Source of the DNA: Ascaris suum
Lineage: Eukaryota > Nematoda > Chromadorea > Rhabditida > Ascarididae
DNA length: 64,000 nt
Assembly (NCBI GenBank): GCA_013433145.1
Contig: CM024186.1
Coordinates: 496,001 to 560,000, forward strand
Direction of reading: 5' to 3'
Shown: piece after piece, positions 39,837 through 53,456 of the stretch
Layout of the letters: every line of letters starts with the position of its first letter
Numbering within the stretch: the stretch's first letter is position 1
Program-made: the position numbers and the translations under genes
Notes under the pieces: model-generated
Databases searched by the model: none
Seen by the model: the letters and a program-made list of their open reading frames with translations, nothing else
What the model was told of the DNA's origin: nothing

Positions 39837-42487
39837 CTTTCATCAGATTTCCACCGTTTCGTCTCTAAATAATCACTCGTTTGGATGGCCTAAAACCGAT
39901 GCCTTGAAGGTTGCGACACAAAACCTATCCGGCATGACTAGGTAACGTTAGGTAATTGCTAGGTAACATGGAGAAATCTACTTGCGTTATCAAAAGTACT
40001 ATCGAAACAAGCTTAACCGCTTTCATATTGTCATATGACCTCCATGATGTCAATCATGTCCTGCAGCTATTATTTCTTCCGGTGCAACGCGTTCATTTAA
40101 GTTGGCTCCCGGAAAGTTGCGTCGAAGTAATATTACAGGTACCATAAACAAATCTTCAAAGGGGAACAGCAAATGTGAGAGAGCAAAACCTATAACCAGG
40201 TAATCAACCCATCAATAACCAGTTGCGCCACGCAATCAGCACAGGTATTAACCAAGAATTGCCATCTTTTCAAATCATACCTTCATATGCTATTGCTTAC
40301 TAACTTACTGGAACTTCTTTAAGAATTAGTTACATCAATATTTCTAACCTCTACAACCTGTCTAGTGAATCCGAGCAGAAGCAAACTGATATATTTTACC
40401 GCTTTGAACAGTGAAACGCTTCAACAATGATCTTTCGAATGAATGACGACTTCACTTTATTATCACCATTTAGCAACATACGTCGAAAATATAACACAAT
40501 ATCCATTCACTATGAAAGTAAACAAATATATGCAAACAAATTTACTAACACTTCAATCTTATCTCTGCTATAACAAATAAAAAAGAAATGGAAAACGGAA
40601 ATAGACAACGGATAGAAGTTGGGGGAGGGGGGGGGGGGGGGGGGACGGGCAAGGCATATTGGAAAACAGCCTCAAAATGAGTGGATCCCTCCCTCCAACC
40701 TCATCCTCAGTTCCACTCCCAGTCCTATTTATTTCTTACCTTATTAATTACCTTTCAATGTAAACTTTATTTAACTTAAGTGAATGCAAATTAATTCAAC
40801 AAAAAAAAAATTTACATATTCAGATACAAAATCTTATCTAAGAAAGCAAAACTATAGCACCACTTAATGAGATGTAATGCACAGAGCAAATTACACTTCA
40901 CACACAATAAACGCGATGAAAGTCGACAGATCAGATAGGTCATTAATGTGTAATCACTAAGCATTAATGTTCTTACATTAATATAACCATTAATTTAAGA
41001 ATAAACATAATGATCTCGTTCTATAAGCTCACTTTTCTCGTACTATCACTACGATGAGCAAAAAAATTTCTCAAACTGTCCGTGAAATTTTCCTTCAAAA
41101 TTCTATTTTTGATTTTTCTCTCAACTGTTAAAATTCTCTTTTGTTTTAAAAGAGAATATAAAATTCAACCCGTGCTGCACCTTTCTAATGAACAACGGCC
41201 ATCGATAGAAGCATGTATATGAGCGATGAATCAATATGTTAAGAGCTCAACTTTCGAACAAAATATAAGCGGCAATAGCGAGGTATTTCTCTAACTTCAC
41301 ATATTGAGAGTTGATATTTTTTCGAATAGTTTTTTTTTTCTTTCTTATATAATTTCTATTTTTGATGCAAATCAGAGGTTCGACTTTTGTTCTCAAAATT
41401 TAAAATTTTATAAATATTTGAAAGGACTCCTGAAAAATGAAATGGAAAATGTCTATTGGGAATTTTCAAATCCAGGTTTTCTCTTTTAAAGTAGATTTTT
41501 TTTTTAAACGTTTAGGAAGCATTTCCAAAATTCTCCACTAATTTTTTTTAATTTCAACAAAAAAAAAAGAAATTTATTTTCGCATGGATGCTTTTGCAAC
41601 ACATGAATTTTCCCCTTATAACGGCAATTCATCCTGAATTTAATACTGGGATTGGGAAATATTGCACTCTCTAATCCCTTCAACAGCTCAATCACGAATG
41701 TTCCTAATGGCAACGCCTCTGCTAGCGAATACAATTATTCTATTTCCTGGTTTTATACTTCACCATATGGGGATGTCTTGCTTGATTCTTCTATTATGAT
41801 TACCCTTGCTCAAGAGCTGTTGAAACGCAGACATGACGTAATATTCGGAATAACCTCGAATAAAACCCCCAGAGGTTATAAATTATGCAAGGTCCCTCAA
41901 GGAAGAGATTTACCGACAGGAAGTGATATTAAGGATTTCAAAAATTTGGATTCTGTTTTGCTTTGTTCTTAAGGCTTTTGCAAGTTACAACAACAATAAC
42001 ATAAATATGAAAAAAAAAATCATTTTTGAAATAAGGAAGGGAGCTTCTTTGAAAATTAGCATTATTAGTTTCTTTTGAAATTGACCACGATGGAAAGAAG
42101 ATTCGAAGGTGAGGGGTTTTATCCAAGACTTTACGGCCGATAAAAAGATCACAAACTAATGTGACCAAAAAAAAAAAACAAGTAACGCCTAGCTTGAAAT
42201 CTAGCAACAACAATATCCAATAAAAAAAGGAAAGAATCAAACCAAATAAATAAAATAATGTAAGAAAATCTAGTAATTTAGATCTATCTATTCTATTCTG
42301 AATATACAATACCATCAAGAGACATCTTCAAGGTACTTCTTAGCACATTTCAACTCATTTATCCAATCGTTTTCAATACAGAAACATTGCGAGGAGGACT
42401 TTATCGCTGGTGAATAATTTCTGTCCATCGCAATAACCTCATTTGTTTAGAACATCCCTGAAGCTAACGATCCAAGTGATATCCACT
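39837..42487. other. region between mars-2 and the methyltransferase gene
   Basis: It contains the mars-2 upstream region and the 3' UTR of the methyltransferase. A run of 18 G lies at 40627-40644. A plus-strand open frame of about 100 codons at 41652-41972 has no recognisable family and no splice or trans-splice context. Nothing else was identified. Confidence 0.5.
40627..40644 (+). repeat. mono-G tract, 18 bases
   Basis: Run of 18 G, preceded by GGGGGA, about 800 bp upstream of the mars-2 ATG. It shares the greatest length in the window with the tract at 45384. Confidence 0.95.
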
Positions 42488-45400
42488 CTAAGAGGGTCTG
42501 ACCTCTTCTTCTTCGCCTGGATAGATGGGTCGGTGTTCTTTTAAAAGTCGCATTGCCAGCATCTCCCGTTTGATGTCCGTTTCTAATTGTTTCATCCGTG
42601 AATCGGCATCAAAGTACTCTCTAGTTGCGAGTGCTTTCTTAGCCTTGATTAATTGATACTCCGTATTTCGAGGTCCTTTGTGATACTCCATCTGAAATCA
42701 GATGCATCCCACATTCACCGCTTTTAATAAAACGTCAACTGAAATCCGGAAATAAATAACCAACTTAATTTAAAAATCACGGGTTTAAACCTGTCGCTAT
42801 CCCAAAAAAAGTTGGAGATGACCACGATAGAAGGCGCCGTTCGTGCCTGACGATGAGATAGCAACAATTACCTACCCATATTTAATTTTCACTTCAAGTT
42901 CATAAAATAACAAAAACCTTTTATAATGATCTAGAAAATCAAAGTCTTATTGGGATCTCTCGATCAATTTTCATTTCAACCAAGATGATATATCAAATTT
43001 CTACATCCACCAAAATGTGAGAGATCTGAGAAAAAATCCCATAAAAATGACAAACGTCGAACAACTGTCTTAACTCACATATTCCCCATCCTCATTTTTT
43101 TGTAACGCTAAAAAAAATCTTTGAATATCATTTATTGTGCCTCAGAAGATGGAAAAGGGAACAGTGTTCGAAATCAGCAAATGGTCAGAGTTTAACTCGG
43201 CTGATTTATTCGATGATTTTTTGAAGAACCGTTAAGCCGAGTCCAGACCCTAGCCAGGTGGACAGTAGCAATTTGACTGAAGAAATAAGCTCTATCCGAG
43301 CTCTCTCCAACCCCGATTCTGTTAATGACTGGAACCAAGTCTACTCTAGACACTCAGCAATAAAACGAAACATACTCGACAATGAAAATGTTTGCTGATC
43401 CGTTCGCTTTTTTCAATCAATTCCGTCCGTTTTCTAATATGCAAATCAAGTATAATCCAAGCTTGTTTCCAGTCTAAACAAAATGGAAATGCGAAATGGA
43501 GCAGGCTGAAGATGGAATGAACAGATGAGAATGAATAAAATCTAAGTGAGCAGAAATCGAAGAAGAAATGAGCGAAATTAGATGACCTTTATATCGACGA
43601 ATCCATTTGGCTCCAGCGCAGACAAATAGCGCATCGGATTATATAGTCGATCGCTTAACAGATTCCACTTCTCCAACTTTCTTAGCCTAAAGTTTGACCT
43701 TTTCGATCATTCCCTATAACTTCTTCAGTTTTCCAGATATAGCAAGAAGAGATGTGCAGTGCATTTAAATGCTCCATATAGACCTATAACATCAATTGAA
43801 TTGCGGTTTGTCTATGCTTCTTAAAATGGCTAGCAAGTGATTTTAGAGGTCGAGAGATATTGAATTTTCATTCCGCTTTCAAAAACTGAAGGGCGACAAT
43901 ACCTGCCCCCTCCCCAAAAAAAACAAGAACAGGTAAACAAACTTATAATTTTTGAAGTGAAAGCAGGTATGAACAGATAAAAAACGAAAATTAAACAGGT
44001 TGTTGCAATTTACAACGAAAATGGCTATGCAGAGTGTATTAAAGGTACGACAAAAAACAAAACGATAAATAACTGTTTCTTTTGGATCACCGTTTTATAC
44101 GCTTATTTTATTGCCACTCCGTTCTACGCCTTTATCGGAAAACGACCGGCTGTCACGAATACGAAGATCATCCCAGAAGCATAAATGATCCGATTATATA
44201 CCTTAGGCAAAAACAAAGGTAAAAGATCACCTGCTAAGTTGCATTGCACATACGAGAATACCCTCCGGCTTGAGAACACGATTGAGATCCCAACAAATAT
44301 CGCGCATTCGATTACCCCAAAAATAATACGAATCAACATGGAAGATTCCTGCGAAGAAATCCGATGGATATGGTAAATTGCTGAGATCAATCGCCTAAAA
44401 ACGTAAATATCGGAAATAATTGAAATCGACGAAATAAATAGTAGATATAAATTTTAGATTTCTATAAAAACTCCGTAAACTTTGGCTTCGGAAAATTCTA
44501 ACGATCGGAAAAATGTGCCATCGGTGCACTGCGGTCATGTTTATGCAATCAGCAAAATTCTTAGCCCATAGTAGGCCAACCGCATGCGGAAATGGTCCAA
44601 AATTAACAACAAAAAAACGCCTAGGAAAGTAGCAGACAAGCCCTTTTTATATTTACTGTAATTACGGAGTTTATAACCAATCAATTAATGTAATCGGATA
44701 ATCTATAAATTAACCTAAGGTCCACACCAAACGAATACTTCAAATTTCAAACGTAACATCATTCAAATGTTGTAGGCAACGACCACCACGCAGTAACCTT
44801 TTTTAGCATATACCTCAGTGTCATGTATTTTTCTCTGCTCCATTATATTGCGTACGTTTCTCTGCTTCTCAGGTGACAAACCCATTTCATATCATGTGCG
44901 CTAGAGATAGTGCTGCGACATCCTTCTGCTTAGTTAGATTGGCCAACAGCATAACTACGCTTCCCATCGTTCTACCTGTACTCAAATGTGACATGACACA
45001 GAAGTTGACTGCTCAGTGCCAATATCAAAGTGCAAACCAAAACGTGTTATACAAAATGTGCTGTTACTACTTCAGGATGTTTTCAAGGGTACCTCCAGCA
45101 ATATGGAGCTTACTAGGTGGGATTCCACCAGTCAGTTAGTGAGTTATAAAACATCAAGAAATTGCAAGCCAGTATAAGAAATAAAGATGACGTATATCAA
45201 AAATATTTTAGTGACCTGAATTCATAGCAGCATCATTGGTAATTCGGATTCCTAGTTCGCAGTACTCAAAAAAACGTAAATAAATAAATAAACTTGTCGC
45301 TTACAATTACGTCAACCTCAACTAACAAATTCCAATCGGAACCCAAAGTTGGTAAATACACTGAACCGAAGAGTGTAATATGTGGGGGGGGGGGGGGGGG

Positions 45401-47009
45401 GCAGTATATGAAGCATATGATACAACAAAGGCACATTAATACCGGCAATCTCTAAACAAAACATTACTTGGTCAAGTCGAATTCGTCCCTCTTCAGCGAT
45501 CTCTATACAGAATCTTTTCCGTACCACCTCTTCCATATAAGACGATCGGTCGATTCCAAAAACGATTCCGTTACCATGTTGGATTTTATCGTATGCAAAT
45601 CCGAGGCCTGTACTATAAATGAAGTGGCAGCTAGCTTTGTCTCAGATACCATAACACAAAGCATCAACAGGACCACAGTCTGGATTTTGTACTGAGCTAT
45701 CTCTTCGAAGAACCAATGCTATAATATGAATCAACCAAAACGTTTCCATTGCATTTTCTAGAAATTTGCATAGAAATAAAGGTACTTGGCACAGAAGAGA
45801 AAGGGATGAGAGATTGGGAACTTCCACCACCTATCAGGACCATAAATAGCTTTAAAAAACCTCATAATAGGCTTAAGGCTTATTTAAATTCACTCCTTGA
45901 ACAATACTATGCCATCCATCTCAATATAATTCATTACAACTTTACGGGCATAATAATAAACCTACAGCCTAGATTCAAAAGCTTGAAGAGTTAATAGAAT
46001 CATAGCTATACTAGCCTCAAGGCTCATCTATAATCTTATGATCTCACAAACTCACTCATTATAACAAAATTTCGACTAGACATAAATATAAACTGTTTAC
46101 TGCAATTACTCTATAGAAGTATGAAATTTTCCTTTGAACGTGCACATCACCTAGAACAATACCTAATATGCAAATATACGTTACAATCACAATATGCAAA
46201 TAAGCCAAGACCAATAATAACTTTCTCCAGCTTATAACCTTCACCTTTTGTCGAAATTATTCTAGTACATATATCAAATGAGTAATTGACTAACCGTCTC
46301 CTCTGCCATAACCAATCTCCAACACTTTATCGTTGGGAGCGATATTGATTGCTTCAACAGCTGCACGTTCTAGATGCCGTGTTCTATGCGCATTTATTCG
46401 CGTCAATATACTTCCGGTCATACCTTTCACTGGTAATGCATACTGAAAAACATAACAAATAATTAATTAATTACTACAAATGAAGCCGATAAAATAGAAA
46501 AAAAAATATTATTAAATTATTCGGCAAATTTAAGGCTATTTAAAAAGCGATTGCAGTTTTCCGTTATAAAGTATGCGAACAGTCGATCGTCAACGAAAGA
46601 AACCCTACAAAAGCTTGAACCTTAATCAACGATGACTCAATCGTGGGACATCAAGTCAAAAATATGAAGATCGACCTCATTAATTCTTAAGTTATTTGCA
46701 ATCAGCTGCACCTTGCTCAGGTTATCGGACACCTCTATGGCAAAGCACGATAAAGAAAAAACATTAAACTATCGATGCCATACTAGATCATCTTTTTTCG
46801 AATAAACCGCAATAAATTAATAAATAATAAACCAGATTATTGGTGCCTTTTCGTAAAATTCTACTGTTTTTCTCAACGACCAAGTCATAACCACTTTTGG
46901 AATATCCTCTTTCCAACCCCCCCCCCTCTCCTCCCCTTCTCGGAAATCCTGTTTGCACTAGTCGATTACACAAAAATTACATAAAACAACAACAATACAA
47001 CAAATATTT

Positions 47010-47074
<65 letters not shown>

Positions 47075-47632
47075 CCATAACTACCCAATACAACATTCAG
47101 GATGGGTACGGGTTTATAGTATTCATAAAATCCACGAGGCAATTTTCTAAGCAAACAAATACGGTATATTTTTGACTACTTCGACCTACAGAATTGAAAA
47201 CTGTAAGATGTATCAAACACGATGATCACGAAAGATTTTATTCAAATATTTCGGCACTTCGAGCTAAAATGATAGTAATCTATCTTCACATTGAAGTAAA
47301 ATCTAAAATTGGAGTTTATTTTTCTGTGATTATAACTTCATCAGCATATAACTTTTACCACTAATCTGGCATATCGATCCCCAATTGTTTAAAAATTACA
47401 TTCGAAAACAATTTAATTACTCTTAATAAAACGAAATACTAATATAATGAAATCAGAATATTTTATAACGAAATGGATAAATTGAAAGGAATTAATAGGT
47501 ATAATTAATTAACTCCAATAATTTAAATGACTAATAAATCAATCCGATAAGAGTATAAACTAAGAGTGAATCTACCTGATCAGCAAGATCGCGCAATGTT
47601 AAAGTGAAGAAACGTCTCGCAATTGCCGCCAT
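42488..47632 (-). CDS. class I SAM-dependent methyltransferase, complete, 6 exons
   Basis: Exons: 47576-47632, 46295-46442, 45468-45607, 44231-44394, 43587-43686, 42488-42691; all phases join, giving 270 residues. Motif I is LEIGYGRGDG (residues 60-69). Motif post-I is GIVFGIDRS with the acidic residue at 88. Then come EEGRIRLDQ, LPYPSDFFAGIFHVDSYYFW and LNRVLKPEGILVCAM, the order of a Methyltransf_11-type Rossmann domain. The lead-in ALPVKGMTGSILTRINAHRTRHLERAAVE resembles the helix that precedes motif I in bacterial type-11 methyltransferases. The first 19 residues are basic and hydrophobic, so mitochondrial import is possible. The last exon carries the final strand (DIKMEYHKGP...YQLIKA) and then a charged, Lys/Glu-rich, probably helical tail of about 45 residues ending EEEEVRPS. 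The substrate is unknown. Only the donors GTGATC and GTCATC are weak. Confidence 0.85.
45384..45401 (+). repeat. mono-G tract, 18 bases
   Basis: Run of 18 G in the methyltransferase intron between exons 3 and 4; it is mono-C in the transcript. Confidence 0.95.
47014..47071. repeat. (TA)n microsatellite, ~29 units
   Basis: Uninterrupted TA dinucleotide run in methyltransferase intron 1. Confidence 0.97.
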
Positions 47633-47814
47633 TCTCACCTCAAAAATCAACACGAAACCGATCATTTGCATAAAACGATTTAATTCATTTGCATAAGAGA
47701 TATAAAATAACAATTATGAGAGTATACCTTTCCAATTATAAACTACTAATAATTAAAGAATTTTAAGCTTTTCTCAAAGTTCCACATTAAATAAATGAAT
47801 ATGAAAAACACATT

Positions 47815-47827
47815 CCCCCCCCCCCCC
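47815..47827 (-). repeat. mono-C tract, 13 bases (mono-G on the minus strand)
   Basis: Lies 183 bp upstream of the methyltransferase ATG, in the 1-kb gap after pas-1. On the transcribed orientation it is mono-G. Confidence 0.95.
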
Positions 47828-48527
47828 TTAGTCAGCAATTCCAATCTGCAAATATAATTATGCAAAAATTTGCAAATTAAATCAAGATATTTAAGTGGTC
47901 ATCCTAACGATCCACTTAGGCAAAAAAAGTTCCCCACATGGTCACCTCGATGCATTCACTTCTCCAATAGACTAATCGAATTGAGCCGATCGTGGTCGAA
48001 ATGACCAATTAAAATATATCGTCCACCACCTCCATTCTCCTCTCCCTTAGCACTTCCCTTTTGTTCCCTAATTACCTTCATTTACATAAAACGTCCCAAG
48101 ATAATTGCACAGGTGGATTGTTATTCATATGTAAATGTTGTCTGCTCCTATTACCCTCTCCACCTCCGAATGTGGCACTTTTGAAACTGTCTACATAAGA
48201 ATTACTGCCTTTACCGCATTCTTTTTCGCTCTCGTTGCAGCATTATACACCTGCCAATTGTAATTCTATAGCCAGCTGTCAACAATCAACAACATAGATT
48301 ATTCCCACCCATCTGTCAGCAAGCCAAAAAGTCACCAAATCAATTTATGGATCCGCCGTCGTCTTCTCAGCATATAGTTGATCTTAACCCACCGATTAGG
48401 TTTCGTCAATTTGTCTTTAAAAGAGATTATCTGCCAACTCCTTAGACCTTCATTGACCTCAAAAATCATATAACATATCATCATATATCCACCTTAAACG
48501 GTTCAAAGGTAATCCATTTGTTACGGT

Positions 48528-48533
48528 TTTATT
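48528..48533 (-). terminator. candidate polyadenylation signal of pas-1
   Basis: AATAAAA on the minus strand about 105 nt after the pas-1 stop codon, and about 900 bp before the methyltransferase ATG. Confidence 0.45.
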
Positions 48534-48637
48534 ATCGTATTCATCAAATAAACCGAATATCCTTCAAAGAATTTATGCGAATAAATATTACGAATGAAAC
48601 AATAAAATGACATTCACATAAACACCGATCACTTATA

Positions 48638-51600
48638 TCAATCCCTCTCAGCAATCGCATTCAAATGTTGATCCACTTCTTCATTGGTCAATTTCCTGCA
48701 ATTATCCTGCCATACAGTACCTGGCACCTGACTTTCAAGCACATTTACCTACCTGATTACACCTGACAATCACTGATTACATTCTTTGTCGAGCGTCATA
48801 ATTAATTATTAGTCAAATTCCTTTCATTGTACTATATAAAGAACGACCCTTCTAAAATACTGAAAAAAAGGAAGAAAAACCCCCTTGTCATATCATTCAG
48901 ACAATGTAACCTTCCCTAACGCTCAAAACAAAAACACCTCACCACCACCCTTATCTAATGGAAACTGTTCGTCCCAAAAATAAAAATCACATATGATAAT
49001 TCACCTTTCCGGTGAGTAATAATAGTATACTATATTAAAGCTGCTATTTGCTTAGAAATCATCCAGCAGTTCTACAACAAATATGAACCCATATAAAGTG
49101 TTTCCACCCAGAATCACTTAATCAAAAGATTTGAAAGCTTCAAGAAATATATCCAACTTTTTCCATTAATACACCCACTCACTCGCTCCCAATCCGGACT
49201 TACCCAGAACATTCGATCCTCACACCTACCCTTCCAAATAACAACATGGAACGACATCGAAAAGCATCTAATCAAACCGAGCAGGTGTTGATTTCATCCT
49301 TAAAAAACTGATCACACTCTGGTTAATTTACCGGAGCAATTAGTCAAATTCTCAACGGCACACCTGAACTTGCGGTTATCCTTTGTTACAACCGCAACCT
49401 CAACTTCCGCAGCCTTCAGGTCGATCCCCAATGACGACTGCAGACACTCCAACGCAAGCTGAAAATCCATAACATTGATTGAAACAATTCTAAAATATAT
49501 CTCAATCGCTAGAATATACTGACAAATAGAGCGACTTATTAAAGTATATCGTTTTAATACGAGGAAAGGAAAATGAACCAAAAGACAAGCGGAACATTGA
49601 AACACTTTCATGAAGTGAAGAAAAACAACCTGCCAGGATGTCGAAAGGGTGGAAAAGAGGGAACACAATAAACCACTAAAGGGGAGGACAAATACACCTC
49701 AACAGGAAGTGCATAATTTAGCGCAAAAAGTGTGCTTTTTGAGAAAAGACAGTGTATTCTAAGAAAATGCTTAACAAGAATTGATTCTATCAAAAATGCG
49801 GAAAATTTTCATGCAAAATCAGGACACTTTAACAAATATTTCATTTACATTGATAAGAAAAGGAATGACGTCTGCTCCCTCCTCATTCCCTCAGCAAGGC
49901 ATTCGTTTCGATTCTCAAGTCAAATAAACGGGTGTTACTTAAACTCACTATCACAACTCAGACCAAATCCTAGAGGTTTTCAACGAAGCACAAATGATCC
50001 CAGCGAATTCTAGTCCAATGCCGAAAATATACCCATTAATGAACTATAAGTTGTATACAGATGCAAATAAACAGTACCCACCTGTACGGTACCACTGTAA
50101 TCGAAGTCTGTTTTCTTCTTGAGTTTCTTCTCCAGGAAGCTGTTAGCCGGCTGCTGCTTCACACCCACGCCTACACCCCGCATACCTCGATAGTAGCCAG
50201 CTGGGTCTACTCGAAAGATTTGCGGCCCCTCTTCGTCATCATACGAGATGAGCAACATCACTGCAAATCTTATGGGTACTTCCTGGGAAACTTGGATTAC
50301 CCGCGTATTTAACAGTTAGTCGCAAAGCAAGCTCCTAAGAAGTAAGAAGAAGGAGCAACAGAAGCAGTTAGATTGCAACCTGTCAAAAAATAATATCCCT
50401 TCCAGATAAGAGAAAGAGGACAGATTTTGCCTCACAGGAAATTAAATTACTTCCTGAGGAAAGAATAAATGAATGACAGTCATAAAGAATGGTGATGTAG
50501 CCACAACACACTGCCAAATTCCAATGCAACATAAAAACAAGATCATCTGCTTTCATGCGCTTAAATATTTTATACACCGATTACTTCAAGTCGTGCTTCA
50601 AACTGAATCCCTAAACGCATTTCTCATTCAAATTTCAGTTTCCAATATTAGGTGCCTTCCGCTGAGGACATTACGTCGCTTTAAGGCAGGTAAACACCCT
50701 TCAATTAAGGAGACAGAAGGTCGCAACTCTATAATGGATGTTTGCCGAAACTCATCCTTACATCAACAATCATTACTATCACTATATCGAGGTAGTGACT
50801 CGTGTGTTATCAACAACAGTAACTAACCCCTTACTTATGCTTACTCACATCTTTAGTAATTCCTTCTTTCATCTGCGTACTATCAAATTACCTGTGAAAA
50901 GTACCTAGTTTCCTTTGAAGAAAAAAGCCTCCAAGCACACTCTGAACAAAAAAGAAAAGAAAAAGGCAAAGATTCTTCAGTTTATCACCTACCACACCAC
51001 CATCCACGCAAATCGATTACAGTACCTTTTTCCACAACAAATAAATAAACACCATCCATAACTCCAACAAAAACGGCCATTAACTTTGAGACCATAAAAT
51101 AAGCAAATAAATTAGTACGACCTACCACATCCAAGAGATCTAAGTTCGGCGTTTTGAGTATAATATTGATTGAGATCGGCCATTCGTCTACTCAACTCTT
51201 CAATGGACATATTGTAGCCGTTTTCGTATTTCCAGGATGCTGCCTCCGCTTGGGCTCGTTTCACTTGAAATTTGCTGTCGGCTGCAAGAATTTAATTTTA
51301 TTGCAATGGCAAACTTATGAAGTATTTTCAGAAAATATGCTCGTAATAAAGCATTAATTCAAATACCACTATGCACTGACCAAACAGATCATCGAGTCAA
51401 AAAAATCCTGTGAAGATTAGAGCGTGAAGTAAAGACCACAGATTTGAAGAAATCCTGCCCCTTAAAAATCGCCCATAAATGAGTCGTTCTTCTTTGCTGA
51501 GAAAGTGACATAAACGAATCGGTTGCAAGACATCTTTTCGTATTTTTAAGTTTCTCTAACGACTCCCACCAATTCAAATTTAGGAATAAGAGCTTATATG

Positions 51601-53418
51601 ATACATCTGGACTCGTAGCTTCGTTGGTTCACATATTTAGCCTATCAGACAGGCAGACATACACATACATACACACGCACAGACCTGGTATCACCACCAC
51701 CCGCTCTATGAAAGCAAACTGCTTATAGCATGCAACATTATGGAGCAATTAATGAATCCAAAAATCGCATAACATCCTATCAATTAATCTTTACAAAACA
51801 TCCGATCCTTCAGAACAAAAAGAGGAAAAACAAATGATCACGAGAATATTACAGAACATAAAATCTTCGAGAACTTGTCAATAATTGTGATTTTTGCTAT
51901 GCAAATCACGGACTCTATATTCGTTCTCTTCAATTAAGGTATAGTCTCTCATAGATATGATAGCACCCCGATAAATGATTGATAACGACAATGTGTTAAA
52001 GACGCACGGATCATGCCGACCATCGCGCATCCTATTGTTGGAGTTAGTTGATATACGCTTGTCACAGATTCCGACACAATCAACTTATCCTGTAATTGAA
52101 AATATAACACCCTGAAATGAATAAAAATAATGACGGCCGAAGATACACTCACAGATGAAAAAAAAAGGTCATCGAAAGAATTTCATTCTTAACGAGATCG
52201 GCAACTTGCAGTTGTTCATCTGAGATCCTAAAAAACACAACACCAATCTATTCGTTATTGCATTCTTACATGATCTCCTTGTATAATTATGCGTAAAAAA
52301 ACATATCCATATCGTTGTAACTAAGAATGAAATAAAATAATTTTTAAAAAAAACTTGCTGAAAAAATAGGCTCCACGCGTTTCATTTCAAATATTTCCTC
52401 TACTTTAAACCCCCTCCCTCCAAAAAAAAAGAAAAAAAGCGCATTAAAAACATTTAAGCAGATAAATAATACTGCACTTAAAATTTCACCACCATTAGCT
52501 GATAGAAAATGGATAAGACGAAATCAATCGGCTAAGATTATAGCCGTCTCAAATGGGAAACTTCCTATCGTAACAGTATAATCCCATATTGAAAATCAAG
52601 TTATCCTATGCGACGAGAGGTTAATTCATCGCCTCCTTGATGAAACGATTTTATATAAAACCTATCTTACGTGGAAAATCACCTAGTATGGACCCGGACC
52701 GTTCAATGTTATCCATAAATCCGCGGTGAAGAAATGTAAACGATGATAGGATAGAAACTTTCATTTTTTTCAACAACAAGAACGATACGATGCACTTACA
52801 GGAACTCGTTTTTGAACGGCTATAACTGCCGAATCAATTCCCTTCACTGCGACAGCCGTTAGATTGGTCGAGTTGATCGCTTTAAACGCGTATTCTGTAA
52901 TATGCAAATGATAGACTGTTAATATTTTCACACCTTATCAACTGCCCTCCATATATTAAACTTATTCAAGCTTAGATTATAGTTTCCCATAATTGTACAC
53001 ACTTCAATAATATCTCTTTTTTTTGATCTTATATGCACTGTTTGACGTAGTTTTTCATTCACCTCAGGATAATCCCTATTGAATCCGTCGTAATTTTCTA
53101 TTCCTACTGAACTCGTTTCACCTATCCAGTAATTTCCCCACCCACCCAATTGAAGGAAGAAGGATTATTGATGCGGACACCTCCGAATCAATGATCTTTT
53201 ACTACAGCCTCAACATGCCCACATAAGGCTTCATTACTCATGATCACTGTTAGAACCTCGTTTACCTCCTCCTCCGTGAGGACGAGGGACTTCAGAGGGT
53301 CTTCTCAACGCAACGCTGAAAATAACAAACGAATGCACTAACCAACTTGATAGACGCGACCTTCCGGTGAGAAAATAGTGATATGACGATCAAAACCTGC
53401 ACTACTTCCTCTTGACAT
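48638..53418 (-). CDS. pas-1 (PSMA6): 20S proteasome alpha subunit PSMA6 / PAS-1, complete, 7 exons
   Basis: Alpha-ring subunit (alpha-1/iota) of the 20S proteasome. Exons: 53343-53418, 52800-52894, 52008-52089, 51126-51281, 50082-50260, 49364-49458, 48638-48695. All phases join, giving 246 residues, the same length as the human and C. elegans proteins. It starts [20 protein letters not shown], the alpha-type signature, and continues [43 protein letters not shown] and [11 protein letters not shown]. The final 58-bp exon ([18 protein letters not shown]) was found by looking past an in-frame read-through of exon 6 that ends in unrelated residues. A TTTCAG acceptor 31 nt before the ATG (cut after 53449) looks like a spliced-leader site. 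Confidence 0.97.
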
Positions 53419-53448
53419 CGCTGATTATTTGAATTTATGACCCGAGAC

Positions 53449-53456
53449 CTGAAATG
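53449..53456 (-). promoter_or_regulatory. candidate spliced-leader acceptor of pas-1
   Basis: CATTTCAG on the minus strand, with the cut after position 53449, leaves a 30-nt 5' UTR before the ATG at 53418. The sequence is the nematode 3' splice-site consensus with no upstream donor needed. Confidence 0.5.

Noticed and set aside
41652..41972. Plus-strand open frame of about 100 codons
   Set aside because: No recognisable domain, no acceptor or signal peptide, low-complexity Asn/Ser-rich start.
49247..49290. Plus-strand NDIEKHLIK, resembling the PSMA6 tail
   Set aside because: Wrong strand for the gene; coincidence once the real exon was found.
49312..49363. Read-through end of the PSMA6 exon 6 frame ([16 protein letters not shown])
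   Set aside because: The residues do not fit the family, a consensus donor lies at AG|GTGTGC, and the true ending is encoded at 48638-48695.
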